Below are positions 7,719 through 18,269 of a stretch of DNA of 55,552 nucleotides, piece by piece. Location: contig VBCG01000148.1 of the NCBI GenBank assembly GCA_005881895.1, forward strand, positions 1 through 55,552, given 5' to 3'. The DNA comes from Betaproteobacteria bacterium. GTDB lineage: Bacteria > Pseudomonadota > Gammaproteobacteria > Burkholderiales > Casimicrobiaceae. The translations under genes were made by a program, and so were the position numbers. Every line of letters begins with the position of its first letter. Position 1 is the first letter of the stretch. The notes under the pieces were generated by a model. That model was not told the origin of the DNA, ran no database searches, and saw only the letters and a program-made list of their open reading frames with translations.

Positions 7719-7746
7719 GCGAGCCACAGCACAGCGACCCCTCATC

Positions 7747-8112
7747 ATGGCCATCCGAAAAATCCTGATCGTCGACGATTCCCCGACCGAGCGGCACGTG
7801 TTGAACGACATGCTGACGAAGGCAGGTTTCGAAGTTTTCTCGAGCGATAACGGCGAAGACGCGATCCACAAGTCGAAGCAGCTGAAGCCGGACCTGATCC
7901 TGATGGACGTCGTGATGCCGGGCCTTAACGGCTTCCAGGCCACGCGTGCGATCAGCCGCGATCCGGAAACGCGATCGATCCCGATCATCATGTGCACGTC
8001 GAAAAGCCAGGAAACCGACAAGATCTGGGGTCTCCGGCAGGGCGCGCGCGATTACATCGTCAAGCCGGTGAATCGCGACGAGCTGATCGCCAAGATCCAG
8101 TCGATGGGCTAA
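7747..8112 (+). CDS. pilH: twitching-motility response regulator PilH
   Basis: A 121-residue receiver domain with [23 protein letters not shown] at the N-terminus, phospho-Asp in [15 protein letters not shown], Thr switch in [13 protein letters not shown] and Lys in [12 protein letters not shown]. PilH counteracts PilG in the Chp pathway, favouring pilus retraction. It lies 28 bp after pilG and 8 bp before pilI. The [24 protein letters not shown] stretch is typical of PilH rather than CheY. Confidence 0.93.
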   Translation: MAIRKILIVDDSPTERHVLNDMLTKAGFEVFSSDNGEDAIHKSKQLKPDLILMDVVMPGLNGFQATRAISRDPETRSIPIIMCTSKSQETDKIWGLRQGARDYIVKPVNRDELIAKIQSMG

Positions 8113-8120
8113 GCATTCGA

Positions 8121-8651
8121 ATGTCTACCATGGTCCGCCCAGCCCGCATCGATCTGCGAACGTTTCAGCAGGAGCTCGCCTCCCGCTTGGCGACCAAGAC
8201 GGCCGCACAGGTCGAATCGTCGCGGCTCGGCCTTATGTGCGCCGGTACGCGCTGGCTCGTTCGGCTTGCCGACGCCGGCGAGGTCGTTGCACTTCCGCAC
8301 ATCGTTACTGTTCCGATGACTCAACCCTGGTTTCTTGGTGTCGCGAACATTCGCGGCAATCTTTTCAGCGTCGTCGATTTTTCGTCTTTTCTCGGCGCGG
8401 AGCCCATCGCCGCCGCCGCGACGACACGTCTCGTGTTGTTCGGCGCGCGCGCCTGCGAGTTGAACGCCGGCATTGTCGTGCAGCGCGTGCTCGGTCTTCG
8501 CAACGTGGCCGAGCTTGCGCCCGCCTCGATGCCGGCAGACGCCCATGATTGGTACGCGCAACGCTGGATGGATGACGAAGGCAACGCGTGGCAGGAAATC
8601 GATCTAGGCAAGCTCGCCCGCTCACCCGCATTTTTGCAGGTCGGCGTGTAG
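8121..8651 (+). CDS. pilI: CheW-like adaptor PilI
   Basis: A 176-residue CheW-domain protein that couples the chemoreceptor PilJ to the kinase ChpA. The CheW fold is visible in [58 protein letters not shown], the standard hydrophobic beta pattern with the GVANIRGNL turn. ATG 8121 was chosen over the upstream in-frame starts because they lie inside pilH and would add a shadow-like Arg-rich leader. It is followed 17 bp later by pilJ. Confidence 0.9.
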   Translation: MSTMVRPARIDLRTFQQELASRLATKTAAQVESSRLGLMCAGTRWLVRLADAGEVVALPHIVTVPMTQPWFLGVANIRGNLFSVVDFSSFLGAEPIAAAATTRLVLFGARACELNAGIVVQRVLGLRNVAELAPASMPADAHDWYAQRWMDDEGNAWQEIDLGKLARSPAFLQVGV

Positions 8652-8668
8652 AAGGAATCGGAGGAATC

Positions 8669-10879
8669 ATGGCGCTCAAGTTGGCCAAAGTGGCGGGTGA
8701 GAAGAAAAAGGTCGCGGCACCGCCCAACACCGACCTCGGTATTCCGACGACGCAGGTTAAGATGGGTACGAAGGCAAGTACGCGGCACGACCCGCTCTCG
8801 ACGGTGTCGATCATGGATCAGCTGAAAACTGCGACACCGTCGGCCGCAACGTCGAAGGGATTGCCGCTGATCGGTCACTTGCCCGTCGTCAAGCAGTTTC
8901 AAATACTGGGCCTGCTGCTGCTCACGTTTCTCGCGCTTGCTGTCCTCATGCTGTTTCTCGACGGGCGCACCGCATCGCAGCAGACCGCCTCCTTTGCGAC
9001 GGCGGTGGACATGCAAATGCTGTCGCAAAGAGTCACAAGGAGCAGTGTGCTGGCAACGCAAGGTCAATCGGGCGCGGTGCAGGCGGTGCGCGAAAGTCGC
9101 GACCGCTTCCAGGAGGATCTCAATGCGTTCCTTAACGGCGGTTCCATGCGCGGCGTGTCGCTTGATGTAGCCCAGGAGCCGTCGGTCGTCGAGACGCTCC
9201 AGGCAATCAAGGTGCGCTGGGAACGCGTCAACGCTGCCGTCGAACGCATCGTCGGCAGCGAAACAACGCTCGTGGCGGTGGCGAAAGGCAACGAAGCCGT
9301 CGGCGAAAGTAGCCGCGGCCTTGCCGAGCTCGCGCAACAAGCCGGACAACAGTTGCTACAGGCGGGCGGTTCGCCGCGGGATGTGGAGCTAACGACGCAA
9401 CTCGCAGGGCTCACGCAGCGAATCGCGAAAAACGTCGGGACGCTCACGTCGGCCGATGATGTCGATCCAGACATCGCGGCGGCGCTCAACAAGGACACGG
9501 CGGCGTTTCGCGACACGCTGGCCGCGCTGTCACGGAGCGCCGATGCGCTTCGCCAGAGCAGCGGTCGCGGCGATGAGGCGCGCGCTACGCTCGCGGAGAT
9601 TTCGAAGCGCGCAACGAAGCTCGATGCCGGCGTTAGTGCGATCGCTGCAAACGCGCAGCGTCTCGGCGTTGCGAAGCAGTCGGTTCGCACGATCAATGCC
9701 GACGGAGAACCGCTCTACGCCGACACGACGAAGCTCGTCGGCGACTTCGAAGGCAGCGGAAAAACGCACATTGTCACGTTCTGGGCGGCGATCATCTTCG
9801 GCGCGCTTGCCCTCGCATGTCTCGTGCTGCTCGGATTCATCGCGCGCGAGGACGCTCGCGGTCGGGCGCACGATAGCGAGGGCGAGAACAAACGCAACCA
9901 GGAAGCGATTCTTCGCCTCTTGAATGAAATGGGAAATTTGGCGGACGGCGACCTGACGGTGCAGGCATCGGTGACCGAAGACGTGACCGGTGCGATTGCC
10001 GACTCGATCAACTTCACGATCGAGGAGCTGCGCACGCTGGTCAAGGGCATCAACTCCGCCACCGATCAAGTGACCAAAGCGACGCAGGAGACGCAGGCGA
10101 TCTCCAACCGACTGTTCGAAGCGTCGCAGCGCCAGAACAAGGAAATCCAGCACGCGTCCGCGTCGGTGTTGACGATGGCGCAGTCGATTTCCGAAGTCGC
10201 GCAAAACGCCGCGCAATCAGCGAAGGTCGCGCAGGTTCAATTGTCGGCGGCGGAGAAGGGCGGCAGCGCCGTGCAGAATCAGATCGCGGGCATGAACGAG
10301 ATCCGCACGCAGATCCAGGAAACGTCGAAGCGGATCAAGCGTCTCGGCGAATCGTCACTCGAGATCGGCGAAATCGTCGAGCTGATTTCGGACATCACCG
10401 AGCAGACGAACGTGCTGGCGTTGAACGCGGCCATCCAGGCAGCATCGGCGGGCGAAGCAGGACGCGGGTTCACCGTCGTTGCCGAAGAAGTGCAGCGACT
10501 GGCGGAGCGCTCGGGCGAAGCGACGAAGCAGATCGAGGCGATCGTCAAGACGATTCAATCCGACACGCAAGATGCCGTCGCAGCGATGGATCGATCGACG
10601 GTCGGCGTGGTCGAGGGCGCGAAATTGTCCGATGCCGCAGGTCAAGCGCTGGCCGAAATTCAGAGCGTGTCGCGCGAGCTCGCCGAATTGATTGGACGGA
10701 TATCGGCGCAGACGCAGACGCAGTCCGCGTCGGTGGCTGATGTGACGCGCGGGATGCAGGGCATCTTGAAGATCACCGAGGAAACGACCGAAGGGACGAA
10801 GCAGACCAACGTGTCCATCGGACAACTGACGAAGCTCGCCGCGGAGTTACGGAGCTCGGTTGCAGGCTTTAAAGTTTAA
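8669..10879 (+). CDS. pilJ: type IV pilus methyl-accepting chemotaxis protein PilJ
   Basis: A 736-residue chemoreceptor. After a ~70-residue cytoplasmic N-tail there are two membrane segments, at about 74-95 ([19 protein letters not shown]) and 367-392 ([25 protein letters not shown]), enclosing a ~270-residue periplasmic PilJ sensor region. The C-terminal signalling domain has the hairpin tip [38 protein letters not shown]. PilJ senses surface or pilin-derived signals and controls ChpA. The start at 8669 has an ideal GGAGGA six bases upstream. No pilK methyltransferase gene follows; instead a palindromic repeat begins over the stop codon. Confidence 0.93.
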   Translation: MALKLAKVAGEKKKVAAPPNTDLGIPTTQVKMGTKASTRHDPLSTVSIMDQLKTATPSAATSKGLPLIGHLPVVKQFQILGLLLLTFLALAVLMLFLDGRTASQQTASFATAVDMQMLSQRVTRSSVLATQGQSGAVQAVRESRDRFQEDLNAFLNGGSMRGVSLDVAQEPSVVETLQAIKVRWERVNAAVERIVGSETTLVAVAKGNEAVGESSRGLAELAQQAGQQLLQAGGSPRDVELTTQLAGLTQRIAKNVGTLTSADDVDPDIAAALNKDTAAFRDTLAALSRSADALRQSSGRGDEARATLAEISKRATKLDAGVSAIAANAQRLGVAKQSVRTINADGEPLYADTTKLVGDFEGSGKTHIVTFWAAIIFGALALACLVLLGFIAREDARGRAHDSEGENKRNQEAILRLLNEMGNLADGDLTVQASVTEDVTGAIADSINFTIEELRTLVKGINSATDQVTKATQETQAISNRLFEASQRQNKEIQHASASVLTMAQSISEVAQNAAQSAKVAQVQLSAAEKGGSAVQNQIAGMNEIRTQIQETSKRIKRLGESSLEIGEIVELISDITEQTNVLALNAAIQAASAGEAGRGFTVVAEEVQRLAERSGEATKQIEAIVKTIQSDTQDAVAAMDRSTVGVVEGAKLSDAAGQALAEIQSVSRELAELIGRISAQTQTQSASVADVTRGMQGILKITEETTEGTKQTNVSIGQLTKLAAELRSSVAGFKV

Positions 10880-10956
10880 TAGGGTCAGACTCGACTTTCG
10901 CGCTTCCGAAGTGCAGCGGCCAAGCCAGCCTGCAAGTCGAGTCTGACCCTATTAAA
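10875..10956. repeat. REP-like palindromic element between pilJ and chpA
   Basis: Perfect 23-bp inverted arms (10875-10897 and 10934-10956; core TAATAGGGTCAGACTCGACT) separated by a 36-bp spacer. The left arm includes the pilJ stop codon TAA. The core TAGGGTCAGACTC recurs at 36409-36475. As RNA this would form a long stem-loop between two genes of one operon, so it could attenuate or protect the message. There is no T-run, so it is not a classical terminator. Confidence 0.85.
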
Positions 10957-11034
10957 CGGCAGGCTCGAATCTTGCTGGATTTTTCCTGATGCATTTCCCG
11001 ACCTGTCGTGATCGAGCCAATGGAGCGTTAGTCC

Positions 11035-14000
11035 GTGTCGACCGAGATTGCACTCGACTTTGACGTCGGTCCCTTGTCCTGGGTTCAGGGCGAGGTCGAC
11101 CAGGCGCTTGCCCGCGGGCTCGACTCGCTTGCCACCTTCGCGGCGGATCCGGCTGCGACATCGGCGCTCGCGCATGCGCGCAATCACGTGCACCAGGCAT
11201 CCGGCGCGATCCTCATGGTCGGCCTCGATGCGGTCGCTGCGTATGCCGAAGAAATCGAAAAGCAGCTCGCGCGTCTGGAAACGGTCGACGCGGCAGACGT
11301 TCTGGAAATCGTCGCGCTGATCGACCGCGCGTGCCGGAAGCTCCGCATCTTTTTGGATGAGCTCGTGAACGGCATCGCGCCGGTTCCCCTCAAGCTCTAT
11401 CCTGAATTCGAGACGATGCAGCTTGCGCGCGGCGTCAAAGCCGTCGCGCCGACCGATCTCTTTTATCCGGACCTGAGCCCGCGCGCACCGCGAAGCGCGC
11501 CGCGTGAGGCCATTGCTTCCGCAAAGCTCGCCTCGTTTCTCGTCAAGCAGCGCCGGATGTACCAACGCGGTCTGCTCTCGTGGCTGCGCGGCGAGGAAAA
11601 AGGCGGCAAGACGATGCGCGACGCGATCGCCGCGATTGCTGACACGACACCGGAGCCGAATTTGCGCACATTCTGGTGGACGGCCGACGCGGTGTTCGAG
11701 GCGATCGTCGGCGGCGGTCTCGAGGCGGGCTTTGGCCTGAAGCAGCTCGCAGCGCGCATCGATCTGCAGATTCGCCGCGTGGCCGAAGGCGGCGCCAAAG
11801 TCGCGGATCGGCTGCGCCGCGAGGTTCTCTACTACGTTGCGATCAGTGCGCCGATCGGGCCACAGCTTCAGGCAGTGCAGAAAACATTCAAGTTGTCGGG
11901 GCTCATTCCATCGGCCGAGGTACTTTCGGCGGACGTCGTGCGGATCGAGCCGCTGCTCCGCGAAGCGCGTGAACAATTGGCCGCCGCAAAGGATTCATGG
12001 CTCAAAGCGGCCACCGGGCGCGCCGAGAATCTGCCCAAGCTCAAGCAAACGCTGGCATCGGTGCACAACAAGGCGGTCGAGATCACGCACGGCGCGCTGA
12101 TGAAGCTGACCGCTGCGCTTGTCGAGCGCGTCGACAAGCTTCCTGCTGCCGGCGTGCCGGAACCCCTCGCGATGGAGTACGCGACCGCGTTGTTGCTGGC
12201 CGAAAGCGCGTTCGAGAACTATTCGAATCTCGCGCCCGACTTCGACAGTCAGGTGAACGCGATGCTCGCACGGCTGGACGCCGCTCGTGCGGGCCGTTCG
12301 ACGGTCGCGAGCGCGCCGATGCTGGACGAAATGTCGAAGCGCGCGCAGGAACGCGTACTGTTGTCGCAAGTGGGCCGCGAGATTCGCGTCAATCTTCGCC
12401 ATATGGAGCAGGTGCTCGACGCGTTTTTCCGCGACAACGCCAAGCGCGGTGAGCTTGCGACGCTGGCCAAGGACAGCCGGCAGATCCGCGGTGCGCTCAA
12501 CGTGCTCGGCCTCGCCGACGCCGAGCGTCTCGTCGCGATGTGCGAGCAGCAGATCGAGCGCTATGCAACATCGGATGCGCCTGTTGCGGACGACGAGCTC
12601 GAGCTTCTCGCGGAGTCGCTGTCAGGACTCGGATTCTTTATCGAAGCGGTCGAGCAGCAGCGACCCGACCGCGATCGCCTGATTGCGCCATTGATCGCCC
12701 GCCGCATGGGCGAAGCCTCCGTGGCGCCGCTCACCCAATCGGACTCCGTCGAAAATGCCGTCGCGGAGCTTCGCGCGCAGTTGCCGCAGCTCGTGGCCGA
12801 GATTCACAAAGCCCCGGCCGATACCGGAGCGCGCGAGGAGCTCCAGCGCAAGCTCGCCGGGTTGCGCGACGACGCGGAGTTGATCGGCGACGTCGATCTG
12901 ATTGCGCAGGCCGATGCGGCGTTGAAGGAATTCAAGGCCGGCGGCACCGATACATTGGCGGCCGCCGTGGAAATGATCGCCGACGCGGGTATGCCGCCGG
13001 CGCCGGAGATTTCCGCCGAAACGCAGCGGTTGCTCGCCACCGACACCACGGGCTTTGACGCGGAGCTGCTCGATATCTATCTGACTGAAGCCGCGGAAGT
13101 TCTCGCCACAGTCGCCGAGCATCATCGTGTGCTATCGCATAACCCCGGTGATCGCGATGCGCTGGTGACGGTCCGTCGACAATTCCATACGTTGAAGGGC
13201 AGCGGCCGAATGGTCGGCTTGATCGAGCTGGGCGAGCTGGCCTACCAGGTGGAGCAGGTCGGTAACCGGTTGATCGAGGAAGACCGTTCGGTGACACCGG
13301 CCGTGTTGGCGCTGTTCGACGTCGCGGAAAAAAGTTTTCGCGGTTGGGTCGATGAGCTCAGGCAAACGCGCCGCGTCGTGCTCGATGCGCGGGCATTGCA
13401 CGAAGCGATCGATGCGGCGGCGCAGGAATGGCCAACCGCCGCAAAGCCGCAGGCACCGGTCCTCCGCGTGGCCGCCACGTCGGTTGAACCAGGGCGAGTC
13501 AAGCCGGCTGCTCCACCCGAATTCGCAACGACACCGCCGACGCTCGAACTGATCGAGCTGCCCGAGCTCGGCACGCCCGCGGACGAGGCCGGGCCCGTTG
13601 TAGAGGTCGAGGAAACGTGTCCGGAAGACGAGGCAGTCGATGTCGTTCTGCCGAATGAAGAACGGACGTCGTTGCCGCCAATCTTGAAGCTCGTCGCCGA
13701 TAACGGTCATGTCGTGCCGGCGCACGAGCCCGAGCGGCGCGCCATCTTCGCGACCGTTGCGGAACCCGAAGACGTGACGATCGGTGCGACGACATTGTCG
13801 ACGTCATTATGGAAGATTCTTTGCGACGAAGCCGACGCGCACATCGGCACGTTGCAACACGAGCTTTCGCTGTTGCAGCTCGATTCGCGCGTTGCGCCGT
13901 CACCCGAGATGGTGCGCGCGAGCCACACGCTGTGCGGCATTCATCGCACGGGTGGGTTCCCGTTGATTGCAGAAACCGCAAATGGGCTCGAGCAAGCATT

Positions 14001-16776
14001 GCTTGCGCTGGCGCACCACGGGGCACCGTTGCCGAGCGCCGCGCAAAGCGTGCTCGCTCACGCTGTCGAAGGTCTTACGCGATTGATCAATCGCGTGCGT
14101 GCGCGTGAAGCGTTCAGCGACCATGATCGCCTCGACGCACAAGCGGTCGAGCACGAGCTCGAAGCGCTGCGACACGATGCGGTAGGCGGCGGCAGCGTCG
14201 ACGCAGAAACGGTTGCCGCCGAGACGGCGCAGCGCGAGGACGAGCTCCGCCCGGAGATTCCAGCCGACGTCATCGCGGACGCGGATGTCATCATCGAGCA
14301 GGCCTCGTCAGACGCGCCGCCGCATCACAACGCCATTTTTATAACCGCAATCGCAACGCCGCATGGCGCGAAGCAGGAAGTCGAGATCCGGACGCCGCAG
14401 AAAACGGGCGATCCGCTTTCCGGCATTCGAGACGACGTCGACGCGCAGGTGCTGGAGATCTTCCTCGAAGAAGCGGCGGAGCTCTATCCGCAAGCCGCTG
14501 AAGAAGTGCGGGGGTGGCGTCGCAGTCCGCGCGACACGCAGATCGCGCAACAGTTGCGCCGGACGCTGCACACGTTCAAGGGCAGCGCCCGAATGGCCGG
14601 CGCGATGCGCTTGGGCGAGCTCACGCATTTGATGGAATCGCGGCTGTTGCAGGGCGATTCGCTACGCGAAGCGACACCCGATCTGTTCGAAGCGCTCGAC
14701 ACCGATCTCGACCATATCGGGTTTGTGCTGGACGCGTTGCGCGAAGGCCGCACCAATGTGCCTCTGCCGGAATTCGACCGTCGGACGAGAGACGTTTCGG
14801 CGGATGCCGTCGCGCCGCCGGTAAGCGCCGAACCAATCGTGGTTCCGCTCACGCCTTCGGCGCCTGCGGTTGTCGCGTTGACACCCGCAGCGACCGAGCC
14901 CGCCGATGTGGAAGCGGCCACCCGCGCGATGCTGCGCGTGCGCGCTGACGTCGTCGATCGCCTGGTCAATGAGGCGGGCGAAGTCGCGATCGCGCGCGCC
15001 CGTATCGAAGGCGAATTGCGCGCGCTCAAATCGAATCTGCTCGAGCTCACGAACAGCGTGATACGCCTGCGGGGACAGGTGCGGGAAATCGAGTTGCAGG
15101 CGGAAACGCAGATCCAGTCGCGGATGACGGCGATCCAGACGGTCAATCAGGAGTTCGACCCGCTGGAGCTCGATCGCTTCACGCGGTTCCAGGAGCTCAC
15201 GCGTTCGCTCGCGGAAGGCGTGAACGACGTGTCCACCGTGCAACAAGCGCTGCTCAAGAATTTGGACGACGCCGACGCCGCGCTGCTGGCGCAAGCGCGC
15301 CTGTCGCGCGACGTGCAACAGCGGTTGTTCGCGATTCGCACGGTTCCGTTCGTCAGCCTGTCCGAACGACTGTATCGGATTCTGCGCGCGACGGCGAAGG
15401 AGCTCGACAAGCGCGCGAACCTGGAGATCGACGACGGACAGACCGAGCTCGATCGCTCGGTGCTGGAAAAGCTCGTGGGCCCGCTCGAGCATCTGTTGCG
15501 CAACGCGCTCGACCACGGCATCGAGTCGCGCGCGGATCGCATCAACGCCGGAAAGCCCGAAACGGGCGAGATTTCGCTCAAGGTACGGCAGATCAGCAAC
15601 GAAGTGATGATCGAGCTCGCCGACGACGGCGGCGGCATCAATTTCGCCAACGTGCGCAATCGCGCACGTGCGCTGGGGCTTCTCCCAGCGGACGCCGAGC
15701 CTACCGAGCAACAATTGATCGAATGCCTGTTTCAGCCGGGATTCTCGACTGCTTCCAAGGTGACGCAAATCTCCGGGCGCGGCATCGGCATGGACGTCGT
15801 GCGCGCCGAGATCACGGCGCTCGGGGGGCGCGTCGAAGTGCACGCGACAGAAGGCAAGGGCACGCGCTTCGTGCTCTATCTGCCGCTGACGCTTGCGGTG
15901 GCGCAAGCGGTGCTCGTCCGCGCCGGCGGCCGCATGTGGGCGCTGCCGGCGCCGACGGTGGAGCAGGTGCAGCAGATCAAAGGCGACGCGCTCCTCGATC
16001 TGTACGTGAAACGCAAAGTCGAGTGGCAGGGGCGCGCGTATCCGTTCCACTATTTGCCACGCTTGTTGGGCGACGCGCAGCACACGCCCGAGACGCAGCG
16101 CTTCAATGCCGTCCTTCTCCTGCGCAGCGGCCAAGGCATCGCGGCGATCCACGTCGATGAGATGATCGGCAATCAGGAAGTTGTCGTGAAGAACATCGGC
16201 CCGCAGCTCGCCCGCGTGTCGGGAATTTCCGGCGCGACGGTGCTCGGCACCGGTGAAATCGTGTTGATCATCAATCCGGTGCAGCTGGCGATGCGACCTG
16301 AGGTAACGGGTGTCGAAAGCGATATCAGCGACGAGCGCGTCATCGGCGATCGACCGCGGACGACGCTGCCCGTCACGGCGCGGAGCGGCACGCCGCTCGT
16401 GATGATCGTCGACGACTCGCTCACGGTCCGCAAAGTGACGAGCCGCTTGCTCCAGCGCGAAGGATTCGACGTCGTCACGGCGAAGGATGGCGTCGACGCG
16501 CTGCAGGTCCTCGAGGATCAGACGCCCGACGCTATCCTGCTCGACATCGAAATGCCGCGCATGGACGGTTTCGAATTCACCAAGGCGATGAAGGCCGAGC
16601 CGAAAAATGCGCACATCCCGATCATCATGATCACGTCGCGGACGGCGGAAAAACATCGCAATCGCGCGGCCGAGCTCGGCGTCGATCTCTACCTCGGCAA
16701 GCCCTATCAGGAAGAAGAGCTGCTGCGCAACCTGCGCGATATGCTGAGCATCGCAGCACCGGGCGTAACGGTTTAG
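11035..16776 (+). CDS. chpA: ChpA/PilL hybrid histidine kinase of the pilus chemosensory system
   Basis: A 1913-residue CheA-type hybrid kinase. Histidine phosphotransfer sites: a degenerate one near H53 (NHVHQASGA, no Lys), canonical H718 (FHTLKGSGRMVG), a variant at H964 (SHTLCGIHRTGG, Lys replaced by Cys) and canonical H1179 (LHTFKGSARMAG). Residues ~100-650 form a FimL-like helical region. The catalytic part follows: dimerisation helices from ~1300, N box EHLLRNALDHGI (~1484), G boxes ADDGGGI and GRGIGMDVV, then a CheW-like domain. A C-terminal receiver has phospho-Asp D1837 (LLDIEMPRMDGF). The start is GTG 11035 with GGAG thirteen bases upstream. It signals to PilG and PilH. The length is within the range of ChpA proteins. 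Confidence 0.93.
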   Translation: MSTEIALDFDVGPLSWVQGEVDQALARGLDSLATFAADPAATSALAHARNHVHQASGAILMVGLDAVAAYAEEIEKQLARLETVDAADVLEIVALIDRACRKLRIFLDELVNGIAPVPLKLYPEFETMQLARGVKAVAPTDLFYPDLSPRAPRSAPREAIASAKLASFLVKQRRMYQRGLLSWLRGEEKGGKTMRDAIAAIADTTPEPNLRTFWWTADAVFEAIVGGGLEAGFGLKQLAARIDLQIRRVAEGGAKVADRLRREVLYYVAISAPIGPQLQAVQKTFKLSGLIPSAEVLSADVVRIEPLLREAREQLAAAKDSWLKAATGRAENLPKLKQTLASVHNKAVEITHGALMKLTAALVERVDKLPAAGVPEPLAMEYATALLLAESAFENYSNLAPDFDSQVNAMLARLDAARAGRSTVASAPMLDEMSKRAQERVLLSQVGREIRVNLRHMEQVLDAFFRDNAKRGELATLAKDSRQIRGALNVLGLADAERLVAMCEQQIERYATSDAPVADDELELLAESLSGLGFFIEAVEQQRPDRDRLIAPLIARRMGEASVAPLTQSDSVENAVAELRAQLPQLVAEIHKAPADTGAREELQRKLAGLRDDAELIGDVDLIAQADAALKEFKAGGTDTLAAAVEMIADAGMPPAPEISAETQRLLATDTTGFDAELLDIYLTEAAEVLATVAEHHRVLSHNPGDRDALVTVRRQFHTLKGSGRMVGLIELGELAYQVEQVGNRLIEEDRSVTPAVLALFDVAEKSFRGWVDELRQTRRVVLDARALHEAIDAAAQEWPTAAKPQAPVLRVAATSVEPGRVKPAAPPEFATTPPTLELIELPELGTPADEAGPVVEVEETCPEDEAVDVVLPNEERTSLPPILKLVADNGHVVPAHEPERRAIFATVAEPEDVTIGATTLSTSLWKILCDEADAHIGTLQHELSLLQLDSRVAPSPEMVRASHTLCGIHRTGGFPLIAETANGLEQALLALAHHGAPLPSAAQSVLAHAVEGLTRLINRVRAREAFSDHDRLDAQAVEHELEALRHDAVGGGSVDAETVAAETAQREDELRPEIPADVIADADVIIEQASSDAPPHHNAIFITAIATPHGAKQEVEIRTPQKTGDPLSGIRDDVDAQVLEIFLEEAAELYPQAAEEVRGWRRSPRDTQIAQQLRRTLHTFKGSARMAGAMRLGELTHLMESRLLQGDSLREATPDLFEALDTDLDHIGFVLDALREGRTNVPLPEFDRRTRDVSADAVAPPVSAEPIVVPLTPSAPAVVALTPAATEPADVEAATRAMLRVRADVVDRLVNEAGEVAIARARIEGELRALKSNLLELTNSVIRLRGQVREIELQAETQIQSRMTAIQTVNQEFDPLELDRFTRFQELTRSLAEGVNDVSTVQQALLKNLDDADAALLAQARLSRDVQQRLFAIRTVPFVSLSERLYRILRATAKELDKRANLEIDDGQTELDRSVLEKLVGPLEHLLRNALDHGIESRADRINAGKPETGEISLKVRQISNEVMIELADDGGGINFANVRNRARALGLLPADAEPTEQQLIECLFQPGFSTASKVTQISGRGIGMDVVRAEITALGGRVEVHATEGKGTRFVLYLPLTLAVAQAVLVRAGGRMWALPAPTVEQVQQIKGDALLDLYVKRKVEWQGRAYPFHYLPRLLGDAQHTPETQRFNAVLLLRSGQGIAAIHVDEMIGNQEVVVKNIGPQLARVSGISGATVLGTGEIVLIINPVQLAMRPEVTGVESDISDERVIGDRPRTTLPVTARSGTPLVMIVDDSLTVRKVTSRLLQREGFDVVTAKDGVDALQVLEDQTPDAILLDIEMPRMDGFEFTKAMKAEPKNAHIPIIMITSRTAEKHRNRAAELGVDLYLGKPYQEEELLRNLRDMLSIAAPGVTV

Positions 16777-16832
16777 AGACTTCTGTCGCTCTTGCGATAA
16801 TCGCGGTCTTCGAGGATGGACGAAGGGCGGCG

Positions 16833-18269
16833 ATGGCCCGGTTACCCAATCGATTCGCAAGTCGGTCCCCCGGTCGTGATGAAATCGTCGCGCGCACCAT
16901 GCGATGGTTCGACGATGGAAACCTGTTGAGTCTCCTTCGGCCGCGCATCGCCCGGCGTACGGAAAGCCAGCGGGCGGACTCGACCGCGGACCTGACTGCG
17001 TATCTGACTGAAGAGATCACACCGACATTGGAGGCGCTGGGCTTCGTGTCGCGGCTCGTCGACAACCCGACGGGCGGCACGCCATTCCTCATCGCACGAC
17101 GGCACGAAGGCGACGATCTGCCCACCGTTCTCACTTACGCGCACGGCGATGTCATCCATGGTTACGACACCCAATGGCGCACCGGGCTCTCGCCGTGGAA
17201 CATCGTGGTTGAAGGCGATCGCTGGTACGGGCGCGGCACCGCCGACAACAAAGGACAGCACACGATCAATCTCGCCGCGCTGGCGCAAGTGCTCGCGTAC
17301 AAGGGCGCGCTCGGATTCAACGTCACGCTGTTGATGGAGATGGGCGAGGAAATCGGCTCGCCCGGATTGCGCGCGTTCTGCGAACGCGAACGCACCGCGC
17401 TTGCCGCCGATGTGTTGATCGCCTCCGACGGCCCGCGCCTTTCGGCCGGCCGCCCGACGCTATTTCTCGGTTCGCGCGGCGCATTCAATTTCGAGCTCGG
17501 CGTCGATCTGCGTGCGGCCGCGCATCACTCCGGCAACTGGGGCGGGCTTCTCGCGAACGCAGGGACGGTGCTTGCCAATGCGATCGCAGCGCTGGTCGAT
17601 CGCCGCGGGCGCATTCTTGTCTCCGCGCTACGACCGCCGCCCATTCCCGCGTCCGTTGCGCGCGCGCTCGCTGACATCGCGCCCGGTGAGACCGGCGGTC
17701 CGGCGATCGATGCCGATTGGGGCGAGCCGGGGCTGACGCCTGCCGAACGCGTATTCGGCTGGAATACGCTTGAAGTCCTGGCCTTCAAGACGGGCAATCC
17801 GGAGTGTCCGGTGAACGCGATTCCGCCGCGCGCGAGCGCGCACATGCAGTTTCGGTTTGTCGTCGGGTGTGACGTGTCGACGTTTGCCTCCGCGATCCGT
17901 GCGCATTTGGACGCCAATGGATTTTCATCCGTGAGTGTCTCGACGTCGCGCGCCGAAACGATGGCGGCCACGCGGCTCGATCCCGATCATCCATGGGTGA
18001 AGCGCGTAGCGGCTTCGATCGAACGCACAACGGGGATCCGTCCGGCGATCCTTCCCAATTTAGGCGGGACGCTGCCGAACGACTGCTTTGCCGACGTGCT
18101 TGGATTGCCGACCGTCTGGATTCCACATTCGTATCCGGCGTGTGCGCAGCACGCGCCCGACGAGCATCTGTTGGCGCCTGTCGCTCGGCAAGGGCTTGCG
18201 ATCATGGCCGGGTTGTTTTGCGATCTCGATACGCGCGATATCATCGGTGACGAGAGGGGACCATCGTAA
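16833..18269 (+). CDS. M20-family metallopeptidase / deacylase
   Basis: A 478-residue zinc aminoacylase/carboxypeptidase-like enzyme. Metal-site segments are visible: TYAHGDVIHG (His and Asp), WYGRGTADNKGQH (bridging Asp), LLMEMGEEIGSPGL (general-base Glu-Glu), SDGPRL (Asp) and a C-terminal His in IPHSYPACAQHAPDEHLL. A dimerisation domain occupies roughly residues 220-350. The substrate is unknown; the family hydrolyses dipeptides, acyl-amino acids and related amides. The coupled RidA homologue downstream (stop and start share one base) suggests a shared role in amino-acid or amide catabolism. GAAGG precedes the ATG. It is not a known part of the Chp pathway despite its position. Confidence 0.87.
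   Translation: MARLPNRFASRSPGRDEIVARTMRWFDDGNLLSLLRPRIARRTESQRADSTADLTAYLTEEITPTLEALGFVSRLVDNPTGGTPFLIARRHEGDDLPTVLTYAHGDVIHGYDTQWRTGLSPWNIVVEGDRWYGRGTADNKGQHTINLAALAQVLAYKGALGFNVTLLMEMGEEIGSPGLRAFCERERTALAADVLIASDGPRLSAGRPTLFLGSRGAFNFELGVDLRAAAHHSGNWGGLLANAGTVLANAIAALVDRRGRILVSALRPPPIPASVARALADIAPGETGGPAIDADWGEPGLTPAERVFGWNTLEVLAFKTGNPECPVNAIPPRASAHMQFRFVVGCDVSTFASAIRAHLDANGFSSVSVSTSRAETMAATRLDPDHPWVKRVAASIERTTGIRPAILPNLGGTLPNDCFADVLGLPTVWIPHSYPACAQHAPDEHLLAPVARQGLAIMAGLFCDLDTRDIIGDERGPS

Noticed and set aside
14662..16860. 732-residue open frame on the minus strand across chpA
   Set aside because: Covers the conserved kinase, CheW and receiver coding sequence in antisense and is dominated by Arg, His, Asp and Leu; a codon-bias shadow.
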